A stretch of 64,000 nucleotides of DNA from Methylotenera sp. (GCA_030652995.1 JAUSAG010000035.1:62001-126000); one strand, 5' to 3'. Counted from the first letter of the stretch, positions 1 to 11,499 are shown. Translations and numbers: made by a program. The notes: generated by a model not told the origin, from the letters alone.

Positions 1-2231
1 AGCTCCTCATTCACTGATTGCAATTCTTCATTGGTACTCTGCAACTCTTCGTTAGAAGCCATTAACTCTTCATTGGTAGCTTGTAGCTCTTCGTTAGAAG
101 TTTCCAGCTCTTCAATCGTCGCCTGTAAGCTATCGCGCGTAGAGGATAGGTCGCGCTCCAAAGATTGAATGCGCTCGCCATTCACTTCTGCTAAGTCTAT
201 TTCTGTTGAATGCGTAAGGGGCTGGGCAGTAGGTTGTTGCAACTCAAACGTCATTAAAAAGTAATGATCATTTTGAGATTCTGAGACAACAGGCCTTACT
301 GCAACCCGTACATGTTCGCTCAGACCCTTGCTCGGTTCAATGAGCTGAATATCTGATCGTAGCTCAATCTTCTCTTTAGCCACTTTATGCAATAGAGCAA
401 TGCCAACCGGTGCAAGCTTACCGACCAACAATTTTGAGACATCCAAACTCGCGCTTCCTGTCGGAATTTGCATGTAGCGTTGCGCGTCGCCATACACATG
501 AATAAGCTCACGCTCGTCGTTAATGAGCAATGCCGGTGGCGTGTAATTCTTCATCAGCATTGCATGGCCAGAGTCAATAATGCTACTCTCAGAATTAAAG
601 ATACGCGGACGTGCAATGCGGCTAACCCGCGCATGGGCATCCACCCTACTGCCCCCACTTTTAAAATCTAAAGGCAGGCTGACTGGTCGTAATACACGGT
701 AAATTTTATGTTTAGCATTAGTCGCCGTGAAGTCTTTTTGCAAAATACCTAGCGACTCACTGGAGCCAAGTAGCAGATATCCACTATGCGAGAGCGCATA
801 TTGAAAGCGTAACAAGGCTTTTTCTTGGGCCGGCGTATCAAAATAAATCAGCACATTACGGCAACTCACCAAATTCATACGCGTAAAAGGTGGGTCTTCT
901 AAAATATTATGCCGGGCAAAAATAATGCTTTGGCGGATTTCATTTTTAACCACGAATTGATTGCCACGCTTTGTGAAATAGCGCTCTAAACGTTCAGGCG
1001 ACATCTCGTTGGCGATACTTTCTGAATACACGCCAGCACTGGCAAAATCAACATACTGTTGCTCAACATCGGTTGCAAAAATCTTGATTTGCGGCCAGCG
1101 TTTAATACGGTCAAACGCCTCCGCAAACAAAATAGCCATGGTGTAGGCTTCTTCTCCAGTCGCCGTACCTGCCACCCATACCCGAATGGGTTGCGCCTCA
1201 TGATGCTCTTCTAAAATCGTCTGAATCGCAGTTTTATGCAGCGTTTCAAAAGTTTCAGCATCACGAAAAAAACTAGTGACTGGAATTAAAGAGTCGCGCT
1301 TCAGCGAAATAATTTCACTACGCTCACTTTCGAGTAAGCGCAGATAGTTACTAAGATCACGAACATGGCGAATTTGCATGCGCCGTTCAATACGGCGCAG
1401 CACTGTAGCCTGCTTATACTCTTTAAAATTAATCCCACCGACTTGATATAGCAGGTGCAAAATAGCCTCAAGCGGATTGCTTTCATCCTGAATCTCCCGC
1501 TCACTGACTTTAGGTGTATGTTCTACGGTATTTTTAACATGACCAACGATGCGCGAAGCCAGTATTTCTGGCGGCATGATTTCATCGACCAAACCAGTAG
1601 CAATGACACTGCGCGGCATGCCATCAAATTTAGCGGTTTCTGGGTCTTGCGCCAGTAAAAATCCACCAGCATCATTAATGGCAACTGCACCACGGGTGCC
1701 ATCTGAGCCAGTGCCAGAGAGAATCACACCGACAACACGATTACCAAATTCTTTAGAAATAGAGTTGAAAAATAAATCAATCGGCAAACTTAGCACATGC
1801 GGCGGTTTTGGCATCAACCGTAACTGATTGCCCGCCACCGTCATAGTTTTGCCTGGCGGAATTAAAAAGACATGGTTTGCTTTCATCTCCATGCCGTTCT
1901 CAGCCATAATTACTGGCATAGCAGTATGTCGTGCAAGCAGATTATCCATCATGCTTTTGTGGTCTGGTGATAAATGCTGAACAACAACGAAAATCGCGCC
2001 TGAATTCACTGGCAGTTCGTCAAAAAATCGCTCTAACGCCTCAAGGCCGCCCGCAGACGCACCAATGGCAACGATATAGCTACCCGAACCTGTTTGGAGG
2101 GGTAATTTTGGCTTGAGACTCTTCTTAAGACTGGCTTCTTTGCCTGCATTAAAGTCTGTAGTAGAAGCTGCAAGAGAAATAGCCTGTTCATCGACCATAG
2201 CCGATGCTTGATTACTTTTGTTTCGCGCCAT
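1..2231 (-). CDS. CheB-CheR hybrid (methylesterase/methyltransferase, PAS/coiled-coil), 3' truncated by window edge
   Basis: My translation from ATG at 2231 (minus): MARNKSNQ...[19 protein letters not shown]...[16 protein letters not shown] (CheB) then [21 protein letters not shown]...[11 protein letters not shown] (CheR), then a repetitive [24 protein letters not shown] coiled coil. Absent from the ORF track because it has no stop inside the window. Confidence 0.93.
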   Translation of the reverse strand, partial: MARNKSNQASAMVDEQAISLAASTTDFNAGKEASLKKSLKPKLPLQTGSGSYIVAIGASAGGLEALERFFDELPVNSGAIFVVVQHLSPDHKSMMDNLLARHTAMPVIMAENGMEMKANHVFLIPPGKTMTVAGNQLRLMPKPPHVLSLPIDLFFNSISKEFGNRVVGVILSGTGSDGTRGAVAINDAGGFLLAQDPETAKFDGMPRSVIATGLVDEIMPPEILASRIVGHVKNTVEHTPKVSEREIQDESNPLEAILHLLYQVGGINFKEYKQATVLRRIERRMQIRHVRDLSNYLRLLESERSEIISLKRDSLIPVTSFFRDAETFETLHKTAIQTILEEHHEAQPIRVWVAGTATGEEAYTMAILFAEAFDRIKRWPQIKIFATDVEQQYVDFASAGVYSESIANEMSPERLERYFTKRGNQFVVKNEIRQSIIFARHNILEDPPFTRMNLVSCRNVLIYFDTPAQEKALLRFQYALSHSGYLLLGSSESLGILQKDFTATNAKHKIYRVLRPVSLPLDFKSGGSRVDAHARVSRIARPRIFNSESSIIDSGHAMLMKNYTPPALLINDERELIHVYGDAQRYMQIPTGSASLDVSKLLVGKLAPVGIALLHKVAKEKIELRSDIQLIEPSKGLSEHVRVAVRPVVSESQNDHYFLMTFELQQPTAQPLTHSTEIDLAEVNGERIQSLERDLSSTRDSLQATIEELETSNEELQATNEELMASNEELQSTNEELQSVNEE

Positions 2232-2596
2232 AATGCGAAGAAACCTTTATATAAAATTTAGCCCTTATCTAGCTTTAGCCTAGTGGGGGTCTGCATTATC
2301 CCACAGATGAAGAACTACTGCAAAAACATACGTTTACCCCAATCGATGACCCACCCGTTAGGGTAGGTGTATGATTTACGTTAGCTTTAAAATAGTTTTT
2401 ATCGTGGTAACTGCACCATTTAACTGCACAATTTCAATGTGAAATCTAGCCTGGATTTTGAGCTAAATGCAGGATGCTGATAAATAACATCCCCTAACGT
2501 CATGCTTCGCTACGTTTCTCGTTTGAATAATCTGCTTCAATTTTCGGTCAAATTAATCACAAACCATTTAGATAGCCTAAATTTTTTAAAGGTGCC

Positions 2597-3175
2597 CTAT
2601 AAACTATCCAGTGTCGATTGGCACACTGGGCAAATACCGTAAATAACATCTAGCGTGACTGATTTTTGACCCGTAACTAAACTTTCGGCTTCAACCCAAT
2701 GGCTTTTATGCAAAATACCATTGCAAAAACTGCAACGCACTTTAGTATCAGCGCTTCTTTGTTGCGCACGCTTAAAGTGAATACTTACGGGTCTAGATTC
2801 AGTACGCAGCAATGCGCTCTCAAAATGTAAGCTCTCACCGTCACCACCATAGACTTTAATTCGCATAAAGCGCCGTAAATCTGGAGAATCACAACGATAA
2901 TCGAGGTGTAATACTGTATTAGCTAGGCGCGCTTTGATTAGGAGCGCTTGCCAGAACTGTTTGGTAATGTTGCCACTAATGTACTGCATTAATGGCTTGC
3001 CGATTACTTGGTCTATACCTAACTCTGGTGCATTGTTTGCTAGAGCAAAAGATTGCCACAATCGGTTTACCGCAACAATATTATTGTCCACATCCAGCTT
3101 ATAGACGATCGTTTCGCCAGAGATAGATTCAATGCCTGGCTTGGTTGAAGTGTGTAAAATGTCAGGATATTCCAT
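2597..3175 (-). CDS. PAS-like sensory protein with C-terminal CxxC...CxxC (possible zinc ribbon)
   Basis: 192 aa ORF; PAS-like N-terminus (GETIVYKLDVDNNIVAVNRLWQSFALANNAPEL); C-terminus CSFCNGILH...YGICPVCQSTL. Confidence 0.7.
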   Translation of the reverse strand: MEYPDILHTSTKPGIESISGETIVYKLDVDNNIVAVNRLWQSFALANNAPELGIDQVIGKPLMQYISGNITKQFWQALLIKARLANTVLHLDYRCDSPDLRRFMRIKVYGGDGESLHFESALLRTESRPVSIHFKRAQQRSADTKVRCSFCNGILHKSHWVEAESLVTGQKSVTLDVIYGICPVCQSTLDSL

Positions 3176-3290
3176 TTGTTAATTTTAGATTTTTTAGGTT
3201 TTTATAACATTAAAAATAATAATTTTAGGTAAAATTTCTGATAATTTCAGGTAATCGTAAAAGTTAACCATTGCCACCACGCTGATTGCT

Positions 3291-5363
3291 TTATCCCTCT
3301 AACTTAAACACACTCACGGCATTACTTAACTCATCGGTTTGCTCCAGCATAGACTCAGCAGCTGCCGCAGCTTGTTCTACCAAGGCTGTATTTTGCTGCG
3401 TCACATCATCCATTTTTGAAATAGCATCATTGACTTGCGCTATGCCAATGCTTTGCTCTTGTGATGCAACTGTAATCTCCCCCATAATATCAGCCACTTG
3501 CTGTACGGATGATACGATTTCCTGCATTGTCATGCCAGCATGTTCAACCTGCTTGGTTCCTTCTGCCGTTTTGCTCACTGAGTCAGTAATGAGTTGCTTG
3601 ATCTCTTTAGCTGCAGAGGCTGATCGTTGGGCTAAGTTACGCACCTCGCCCGCAACCACAGCAAAGCCTCTGCCTTGCTCACCAGCCCTCGCAGCTTCTA
3701 CTGCCGCATTAAGTGCAAGTATATTGGTTTGAAACGCAATGCCATTGATAACGGAGATGATGTCTTCAATCTTTTTAGCGCTACTATTAATAGCACTCAT
3801 AGTGGCAACAACGTCAGAGACCACCACACCGCCTTTTATTGCGACGCTGGATGCAGCAGACGCAAGCTGGTTGGCTTGTTTGGCATTATCCGCATTTTGT
3901 TTAACAGTAGCAGATAGCTCATCCATGCTGGCTGCTGTTCTCTCTAAGCTTGAAGATTGATCCTCAGTACGTCGCGACAGGTCAGCATTGCCCTCGGCAA
4001 TTTGTCTAGCATCTGAGCTAATTGATTCGGTGGCTACTTTAATTTCATTAACCAATTTCCTAAGCGTATCAACTGTAGTGTTAACGCCATCACTGGTTTG
4101 TCCAAACGCGCCAGGGTAATCAGAGCTAATGCTTTGCGTTAAATCTCCATCACCAATCGCATTAGCTACTCGTGTAATGTCTATCAGGCTGGTAGAAGTA
4201 GTTTCCGATAGTGCGTTGATGCCGTCTTTGGTCTCTCCCATTGTGCCGTGATAGTCTCTAGTAATTTTTTGGCTGAAGTCGCCTAAAGCTAAAGCTGTAG
4301 CAACACGTGTAACGTCTTTTAAACCAGTTTCTATCGTATCCGTCAGCTGATTGAGTGATTCACCAATAACTCGACCAAAACCCTGCTTTCCGTTTAGATC
4401 CATGCGTTTACTAAAGTCGCCCTGATTGGCTGCAGCTTCAACGATGGTATGAATTTCATTGACGATACTATTGAGCGCAGTCACCGTACCATTCATCGCG
4501 TCAATGACCGCACCAAAAGTACCTGGGTAATTTTTGCGCGTAGTTTGCGTCAGATCACCTTTAGATAATGCGTTGGCAATAAGCGCTATGTCATTAAGGC
4601 TATTGAGGGCATCGAGCGAAAGATTTATATCGTTTTTTAACTGATTGAGGCTACCTCGACCATCTGCTTGAACACGCTGATTTACGCTACCCTGCGCAAC
4701 ACCGCCCATGACTTCTCCTATGTCTCCCAACATAGCTTGCATCGCACCCATCGCTTCCATAGCGCTATCTATAGTCAGCCTATAAGTGCCGGAGACATTA
4801 ACACCAACCGTTTTACTAAAGTCGCCATCGTTAATGGCATTCATTAGGTCAGTAATAGCGGTTGTAGTGGTAGAAAGCGTTTGGGCAACAGCGTTAAATT
4901 GTTCCAACGCTACAGAAAATTCGCCATGCAAGCCTTGTGGATAGCCTTTTCTAGAAAAATTGCCGTAAGCTACACAGGTCGTTGAGTAGTACATGTCAAC
5001 CTGGGTCGCTTCTACCTGATCCATCAAATTATTAAGGTGCCAAGCGAGCTGCTGCATTGGCCGTGTGTTTCCACCAATATGCGTAATACGCACGCCAACA
5101 GACCCCTGCGCCCATTCTTCGCCTACACTTAATAAGTTTTTCAGTAAATGTGTATCGACAACAGTTGAACGCCTCCACCAAATTACAGATAAAAGCGAGG
5201 CTACCGTCAATAAAACTGGGATAATTAAGTCGCTTCCAGCCGCATCGCTCAGCGCTGATTTCAATAAGTAGATTAGCGAGCACAGCCATATAAAAACAAC
5301 GCTAGTGAGCGCTAAAGATTCATTATTTTTAAAGCGACTGTAAGACATTGATAAGCTCCTCAT
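3291..5363 (-). CDS. Methyl-accepting chemotaxis protein with multiple HAMP-like repeats
   Basis: Signalling hairpin motif [54 protein letters not shown]; five GD(F/L)(S/T)... HAMP-like repeats. Confidence 0.95.
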   Translation of the reverse strand: MRSLSMSYSRFKNNESLALTSVVFIWLCSLIYLLKSALSDAAGSDLIIPVLLTVASLLSVIWWRRSTVVDTHLLKNLLSVGEEWAQGSVGVRITHIGGNTRPMQQLAWHLNNLMDQVEATQVDMYYSTTCVAYGNFSRKGYPQGLHGEFSVALEQFNAVAQTLSTTTTAITDLMNAINDGDFSKTVGVNVSGTYRLTIDSAMEAMGAMQAMLGDIGEVMGGVAQGSVNQRVQADGRGSLNQLKNDINLSLDALNSLNDIALIANALSKGDLTQTTRKNYPGTFGAVIDAMNGTVTALNSIVNEIHTIVEAAANQGDFSKRMDLNGKQGFGRVIGESLNQLTDTIETGLKDVTRVATALALGDFSQKITRDYHGTMGETKDGINALSETTSTSLIDITRVANAIGDGDLTQSISSDYPGAFGQTSDGVNTTVDTLRKLVNEIKVATESISSDARQIAEGNADLSRRTEDQSSSLERTAASMDELSATVKQNADNAKQANQLASAASSVAIKGGVVVSDVVATMSAINSSAKKIEDIISVINGIAFQTNILALNAAVEAARAGEQGRGFAVVAGEVRNLAQRSASAAKEIKQLITDSVSKTAEGTKQVEHAGMTMQEIVSSVQQVADIMGEITVASQEQSIGIAQVNDAISKMDDVTQQNTALVEQAAAAAESMLEQTDELSNAVSVFKLEG

Positions 5364-5859
5364 AACTAACGCCTTTCTGTTTCAATACGTCGCCAAGTAT
5401 CGCTCCTGAAGCCGCTATCGCATCCATAGCGCCTGCGCTACGCTCTGCATCCAACATGGTTTTGTAAACACTCGTGACAATCGGAATGGCTTTTGGATTA
5501 GGCATGCGACGTACAGAGGTATAACCGATTTTGTTATTATTCTTATCTTTCATCGGTGCAACATGCGTAAATACCCAATAAAAACCGCCGTCTTTTGACA
5601 TATTCTTAACAAAAGCAAATATTTCTTTGTCTTGCGCCAAGTAATCCCACAGCAAACTAAACACGGCTCTAGGCATATCTGGATGACGAACGATATTGTG
5701 CTGACTACCAAGAAGCTCTTCTTCGCTATAACCAGAAAATTCGATGAAAATCTCATTTCCGTAAGTTATCCGACCTTTTAGATCGGTTTTGGATACGATG
5801 AAGTCGTTTTCCCGCATCAGCCTCTCTTGACTTGTTGGTACTATGTCTTTCCGCTTCAT
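5329..5859 (-). CDS. PAS domain protein, Aer-like aerotaxis sensor
   Basis: [58 protein letters not shown]...[14 protein letters not shown], a typical Aer PAS; stop overlaps the MCP start. Confidence 0.88.
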   Translation of the reverse strand: MKRKDIVPTSQERLMRENDFIVSKTDLKGRITYGNEIFIEFSGYSEEELLGSQHNIVRHPDMPRAVFSLLWDYLAQDKEIFAFVKNMSKDGGFYWVFTHVAPMKDKNNNKIGYTSVRRMPNPKAIPIVTSVYKTMLDAERSAGAMDAIAASGAILGDVLKQKGVSYEELINVLQSL

Positions 5860-6053
5860 AACAACCCTTTAACTATAACTACCGCCTAATAAAGTTCAGA
5901 CTGAAAATATATACACGTATATATAACACCTTAACGACCATTATAAGCAATTGTTTAGCTTAAACTAAACCTGCACCTAACCGCTATTGTTAATGTTATT
6001 CAATATTTATGCGCTGAGTATGACGCAGTTATTTTGTAAGGAGCTAAAAAATT

Positions 6054-7294
6054 ATGTTAATCGGAGTCCCCAAGGAAATAAAGGTGCGTGAATATCGAGT
6101 GGGCCTGGTACCAGCTAATGTTAGAGAGTTGGTGGCGCACGGTGACGAGGTTATTGTCGAGTCAGGCGCGGGTAATGGAATCGGTGCGCTAAACCAGCAG
6201 TATCAGGCCGCAAATGCAACAGTGGTCAAATCAGCACAGGAAATATTCGAGCGAGCGCAATTGATCATTAAGGTCAAGAAACCCCAAGCCATTGTGCGCA
6301 AGTGGCTAAAGCCTGGGCAGATTCTTTTTACTTATTTGCACCTCGCCCCGACTCTGAGCAGACTCAAGACCTGGTAGGCTCGGGAGCAACTTGCATCGCC
6401 TACGAAACCGTTACCTCCGATGGAGGCTGCTTGCCATTGCTGGCACCAATATCAGAAGTGGCTGGACGACTTGCGGTTCAGTCAGGCGACTATTTTTTAG
6501 AAAAAGCGCATGGCTGGGCTGGCATATTGCTGGGTGGCATTACTGGAGTTGATCCTGCCAGAGTAACGATTATCGGTGGCGGCATCGTCGGCACCAATGC
6601 CATTGATGTCGCCCTCGGCATGGGCGCCATGGTGACACTACTGGATCGCAATATAGATGTCTTACGCAACCTCAGTAAGCAATTCGGTCATCGCCTAAAT
6701 ACCGTTTACTCAACGGCAGATGCGATTGAGCATCACTGTAGCATTGCCGAGCTCGTGATTGGTGCAGTACTGGTTGCGGGCGCTACGGCACCCAAACTCA
6801 TCACACGTAATATTGCCACCAAGATTAAACCTGGGAGCGTGATTGTAAATGTTGCCATTGACCAAGGCGGCTGTTGCGAGACTTCGCGTCCGACCACCCA
6901 CGACACACCAACCTATGTAGTCGATGGTGTCATTCATTACTGCGTCGCTAATATGCCGGAGTCGGTCCTACGCACATCCGCCTATGCACTCAATAATGCC
7001 ACGCCGCCTTGCGTGCTGGCACTTGCAGATAAGGGCTTGCAAGCACTACGCGATAATTGGCATTTTCTGAACGGGTTAAATGTGCATCAAGGAAAAGTGA
7101 CCAATCAATCTGTTGCCAACGCTCTAGGACATACCTTCCATGAACCATCTGCCGCCATTGGGCTACTCAAAGAGAACACTACCCCTATTCAAATAACAGA
7201 TGTTAGGCGCGAGCAATTGACTCCGCTGAATGACTTTACTAGTTTTTATAAGACAGGGCGTGAAAGTAGCGCCGCGCCAATAATCCCCGCATGA
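6054..7294 (+). pseudogene. ald: Alanine dehydrogenase, disrupted by a single frameshift near 6348
   Basis: Two consecutive ORFs (6054..6377 and 6302..7294) together cover the full alanine dehydrogenase: MLIGVPKEIKVREYRVGLVP...ILFTYLHLAP / DSEQTQDLVGSGATCIAYETV...DQGGCCETSRPTTHDTPTYVVDGVIHYCVANMP. Confidence 0.88.
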
Positions 7295-8214
7295 TCACCC
7301 ATATTAGAAATACTCACATTGACCTTGCCGCGTAAAGCCGGGATTAAATCCTGTTCTAATTGCTGATGAAAAGCTTGTTGCATCAACGGCCAGCCAGCAC
7401 TCATGCCACCGCCAATGACTACATTTGCAACATCAATCACTTTTAATATGTGTGCCAATGCTTGCGCTAGTGCTGTGCCCGCGCGCTGATAAGCGGCAAC
7501 GGCAGCTTCATCACCTGCGCTTGCACGTGTTGCAATTTCTAAAGCGGTGCAATGCTGGTTCGTGGCCTCAAAATAACTAATTGCAACCCCGCCCGCTGAG
7601 GCATATTGCTCCATGCAGCCTAAGTTACCACAACCGCACAACCTGCCATTGGGCTGAACCGTAATATGCCCAACTTCCATTGCCACACCATGCTGGCCTT
7701 GGAATGGCTTACCATTCAAAATCAAACCACCACCCACGCCGGTGCCTAAGCCTAAATAAATCAAACTACTTGCATGACCACTTGTTTGGCTAATGGCTTG
7801 AGATGGATGCATCATGTATTCGCCATAAGCTGCCGCCAATGCGTCATTCTCCGTGATTACCGGCAATGCAATGATCGCGCTTAAATCTGCACTTAAATCA
7901 ACATTGCTTAACCCTGGCAAATTGGGGGATTGTGAAATAGTTTGGGTAACTGGGTCAATAAACCCAGGAAAACCAACACCAACCGCCAATATAGCCGGGT
8001 GCTTGGCACGAACGCTGTTAACGGCATCCGCAATGGTCATTAAAATGGTTTGCCAGGCCTGCTGTGGTGAATGCTGATGTGTTTTACTTAGGCTGGAAAA
8101 GTCAGCTTGAAAACGTACTTCTTCTAGTAGTTGCGGTGGCGTAAATGCATGACATTCCACTACGCCAACGCGTAGGTTAGTGCCGCCAACGTCTATGCCA
8201 ATTAGGGTTGCCAT
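7246..8214 (-). CDS. ROK-family glucokinase
   Basis: MATLIGIDVGGTNLRVGVVE; LGLGTGVGGGLILNG; ROK zinc motif GHITVQPNGRLCGCGNLGCMEQYAS. Confidence 0.93.
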   Translation of the reverse strand: MATLIGIDVGGTNLRVGVVECHAFTPPQLLEEVRFQADFSSLSKTHQHSPQQAWQTILMTIADAVNSVRAKHPAILAVGVGFPGFIDPVTQTISQSPNLPGLSNVDLSADLSAIIALPVITENDALAAAYGEYMMHPSQAISQTSGHASSLIYLGLGTGVGGGLILNGKPFQGQHGVAMEVGHITVQPNGRLCGCGNLGCMEQYASAGGVAISYFEATNQHCTALEIATRASAGDEAAVAAYQRAGTALAQALAHILKVIDVANVVIGGGMSAGWPLMQQAFHQQLEQDLIPALRGKVNVSISNMGDHAGIIGAALLSRPVL

Positions 8215-8218
8215 ACAC

Positions 8219-9709
8219 TTAATGGCGCTTTGTACGTTTAATTAGCTCGGTAATGCTGGCTTTTTGCTCGACTGATAATTGCTGCCAATTAAAACGCCAG
8301 TGCCAATTGCCAGTAGAAGTGCCTGGTGTATTCATACGGTGATTGCTATCTAGCGCCAAAATATCCTGCATCGGGATAATCGCCAATTGCGCTTTCGATT
8401 CAAGCGCCATGAGAATTAAATCGTTAGGCATGCTCGGCTCATGTTGCTCATAGTGAGATACGCGCAAATAGGCATGCACATATTCACGTTGCTGCTCATC
8501 CATTGACTCATACCAACCCAGGGTAGTGTCGTTATCATGCGTACCGGTGTAAACCACACTATTTTCTTCAATATTATGCGGTAAATATGGATTATCATCG
8601 TTGCCGCTAAATGCAAATTGCAAAATCTTCATCCCTGGCAAATTGTATTTTTCTCTCAAAGCATCTACTTCTGCGGTAATAATACCCAAGTCTTCTGCCA
8701 CCAATTTAATATCAGGCAAGGCGGCTTTTATCGCAGCTAATAACGCATCGCCAGGCGCTAATTCCCATACGCCATTGATTGCGGTTTCTTCAGTCGCGGG
8801 GATTTCCCATGCCGCTTCCAACCCTCTAAAATGATCAATACGTACGATATCAAACAGCTCATTTTGAGTCGTCATACGCGACACCCACCAGCTAAAGCCA
8901 GTTGCAGCCATTGCGTCCCAGTTATAGTGTGGGTTACCCCAACGTTGACCCGTTACAGAAAAATAATCTGGTGGCACACCCGCCACTACCGTCATATTTT
9001 TATCGGCATCAAGCTTAAAAAAATGTGGTTCAGCCCATACGTCTGCGCTGTCGTACGCGACAAAAATTGGAATATCTCCAAATAAAGCTACTTTTTTATG
9101 CGTTGCATATTTTTTTAACGCTAACCATTGTGTAAAGAAAATAAACTGTGAAAACTGAATCACTGCAATTTCTTGTTCTAACTCAGCTTGCGCCAGTTTT
9201 AACGTTTTTTTATCACGATTTTTATAAACTTCAGGCCACTGACTCCAACCAGCATTATTAAATTGATTACGTAACGCCAAAAAAAGGGCAAAATCATTTA
9301 ACCAATGCTTATGTTTTTTGCAAAAACGGCTAAATGCTTGCTGCATTTTCTTATCAGTTTGCTGGCTAAATGTGGCATACGCCTTAGCCAGCAAACGGGA
9401 TTTACTGGTCAGCAATCCACCTAAATCCTCTTTAGTAAGCAAGCCTTGCGTTTGCAATGCTTCTAAACTAATGAAATCTGGGTTTCCTGCATGCGCTGAC
9501 AAACACTGATAAGGCGAGTTATCTGCATGCGGCATATTGATGGGCAAAGTTTGCCAGACTGTTGCGCCAATATTATGTAAAAAATCAACAAAGCGATAAG
9601 CTTCTACCCCCAAATCACCTGTGTAATAAGCGCTAGGTAGCGAGCTAACGTGCAACAGCACGCCTGCCTGGCGTTCAGTTAAAGGTAATGAGTTAGATTC
9701 AAAAGTCAT
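8219..9709 (-). CDS. malQ: 4-alpha-glucanotransferase
   Basis: GVLLHVSSLPSAYYTGDLG; FGDIPIFVAYDSADVWAEPHFF; VRIDHFRGLEAAWEIPA; VAEDLGIIT; VVYTGTHDNDTTLGWY. Confidence 0.95.
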   Translation of the reverse strand: MTFESNSLPLTERQAGVLLHVSSLPSAYYTGDLGVEAYRFVDFLHNIGATVWQTLPINMPHADNSPYQCLSAHAGNPDFISLEALQTQGLLTKEDLGGLLTSKSRLLAKAYATFSQQTDKKMQQAFSRFCKKHKHWLNDFALFLALRNQFNNAGWSQWPEVYKNRDKKTLKLAQAELEQEIAVIQFSQFIFFTQWLALKKYATHKKVALFGDIPIFVAYDSADVWAEPHFFKLDADKNMTVVAGVPPDYFSVTGQRWGNPHYNWDAMAATGFSWWVSRMTTQNELFDIVRIDHFRGLEAAWEIPATEETAINGVWELAPGDALLAAIKAALPDIKLVAEDLGIITAEVDALREKYNLPGMKILQFAFSGNDDNPYLPHNIEENSVVYTGTHDNDTTLGWYESMDEQQREYVHAYLRVSHYEQHEPSMPNDLILMALESKAQLAIIPMQDILALDSNHRMNTPGTSTGNWHWRFNWQQLSVEQKASITELIKRTKRH

Positions 9710-9765
9710 AAATTTCTGCAGAATAAAAAAGTTGTGCGAAACGTCCCAGCTATTAACGCTACAAA

Positions 9766-11499
9766 TTATGCCTGCCCACGCCGCATAGTGCCCGCATTGT
9801 CCGCATCGCCACCACCTGCACTAATTTTTTTATGCAAAGCTTCTGGCACGGGTTGTCCAAGCAATGTGTATAAATTGATTAAATTACGGCGATAGAGCTG
9901 ATCAAAACTGGCAACGCTATCGGATGAGTTATAATCACCGAACCACCAGAACCAGTCCGACCCTTCGCAAATAGCAAGTTGGCGTTCACATGCACTAAGC
10001 TGCTCTGCATCTAAACTATCGGATGCCAGCACACTGTCGTAAGTTTTTTTAGCCTCACAAAGTAAATCCCACGCCAAGTTTTTATCTTTACTGCCAATCC
10101 AAGTACTAAAAGTACCATAAACCCAGCTACCAGCAGCGACTTGCGGCAAACCGGGTGTGGATAATCGATTAGTTTTACTGGTTTTGGCTTGATATATATC
10201 AACGATGTCGCTGAAAGTAGTCATTTTAATATCAGGATGCTTTGCCAGCGCTTCGTATAATTCGCTCAAGAAATAAAAGCCGTTATACGGGAAGTATTCC
10301 CAAGCGTTTTCTCCATCTAAAATCACGCTGACCACTTTGGTTTGATCGCTCGTGTTCGCCTGCTGAATACGCTCAAGCGAGCGGATAAAATCCCCCACTG
10401 CTTCGTTAGAGTGCATTTTTGCGTATTCAAAGCCAATTTTGTCTGAAAGCTCATCATCTCTAAAGAAACATAAAACATCATGTTTACCATTGGTAACGCG
10501 ATATGGCTGATATAAATAGTCATCTTTATTTTCAACACTTAAGTTTGACTTAATTAAACTATTAGCCAAAACGCCTTGGCCCGTTGCGGCCCACTCAACG
10601 CCATGCTCGGCCATCAGTGACAGTGCTGCATGTGAAACAGCGCCTTCAGCTGGCCACATACCACGCGGCACTACACCAAAATAATGCTGATGTGCTTTTT
10701 TTGCAGATAATATATGTGCAACCGCACGACTTTGCCCGCCCATATACCGGGTATTTTCTGGCAAAGGCGCATCAGGCATAGCATCTAGCGTAGATTTAAA
10801 GTCGAGCAATAACGGCAAGATCGGGTGGTAATATGGCGTGGTAGAAATTTCAATTTGCTTACGCACCATTAAGGCTTTATAACGCGGAATTAAATTTGAA
10901 ATCGTGTCACCAATCACCACATACAACTGCTGTCTTTCTTCATAAGTAAATAATGAGCCTTTAGCCATCAGCGCTTGCACTACTTTATTTGTACGTCTCA
11001 AGCTCTCGCCACACCAGGCTAAGTGATACCACACTAGTAAGTCTGCCTTATATTGCGCAGATAAATAATGAAACTGATCATTCGTCATCATCGGCTCTAC
11101 TAACTGATAAAGCTGTAACAAGCGTTGATAATGTGGAAACGGCGTAAGCATTTTTTCGTGATGACTCTTAAAACAGCTTTGCACAATCAAATGGCATTGA
11201 TCAAGGTTGATGTTTTCCAAGTCTTTTTTAATCAATAACGCAAGCAAAGGGTCGCGTATGGTATTTTGCTTGAATTGTTGCGTGTAGTCTTCCAACTGCT
11301 CTAATAAAATCGGTACGAAATTAAAGCTCACACGTGCTGCAGGATTGATTTCAAGGTGATACGCCATATCACTGTAATCTTTGATCGCGTGTAAATAAGT
11401 CCACGGCAGCACGTATTCATTCGTCGCTAAATCGCGATAATCCGGTTGGTGCATGTGCCAATAGAGGTTGAGATATAACTTAGGTCTGGCAGTATTCAC
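9766..11499 (-). CDS. Glycoside hydrolase family 57 alpha-amylase/glucanotransferase-like
   Basis: LYWHMHQPDYRD; GMWPAEGAVSHAALSLMAEHGVEWAATGQ; VSVILDGENAWEYFPYNGFYFL. Confidence 0.93.
   Translation of the reverse strand: MNTARPKLYLNLYWHMHQPDYRDLATNEYVLPWTYLHAIKDYSDMAYHLEINPAARVSFNFVPILLEQLEDYTQQFKQNTIRDPLLALLIKKDLENINLDQCHLIVQSCFKSHHEKMLTPFPHYQRLLQLYQLVEPMMTNDQFHYLSAQYKADLLVWYHLAWCGESLRRTNKVVQALMAKGSLFTYEERQQLYVVIGDTISNLIPRYKALMVRKQIEISTTPYYHPILPLLLDFKSTLDAMPDAPLPENTRYMGGQSRAVAHILSAKKAHQHYFGVVPRGMWPAEGAVSHAALSLMAEHGVEWAATGQGVLANSLIKSNLSVENKDDYLYQPYRVTNGKHDVLCFFRDDELSDKIGFEYAKMHSNEAVGDFIRSLERIQQANTSDQTKVVSVILDGENAWEYFPYNGFYFLSELYEALAKHPDIKMTTFSDIVDIYQAKTSKTNRLSTPGLPQVAAGSWVYGTFSTWIGSKDKNLAWDLLCEAKKTYDSVLASDSLDAEQLSACERQLAICEGSDWFWWFGDYNSSDSVASFDQLYRRNLINLYTLLGQPVPEALHKKISAGGGDADNAGTMRRGQA

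Noticed and set aside
1-110. Short direct repeats (CTTCATTGGTA, AACTCTTCGTTAGAAG) suggestive of a repeat array
   Set aside because: They encode the NEELQ(S/A)(T/S)NEEL coiled coil of the CheB-CheR protein; the repetition is explained by protein sequence.
3286-3732. 148-aa plus-strand Cys/Ser-rich ORF
   Set aside because: Antisense to the MCP signalling domain; the Cys richness comes from the reverse complement of Ala/Gln-rich codons.
3291-5363. Internal repeats of the MCP as a DNA-level tandem repeat array
   Set aside because: The periodicity is at protein level (HAMP-like repeats), with diverged DNA; not a satellite or CRISPR.
6341-6352. Programmed -1 frameshift in ald
   Set aside because: No X XXY YYZ slippery heptamer or obvious downstream structure; a simple deletion or sequencing error is the better explanation, so recoding is not claimed.
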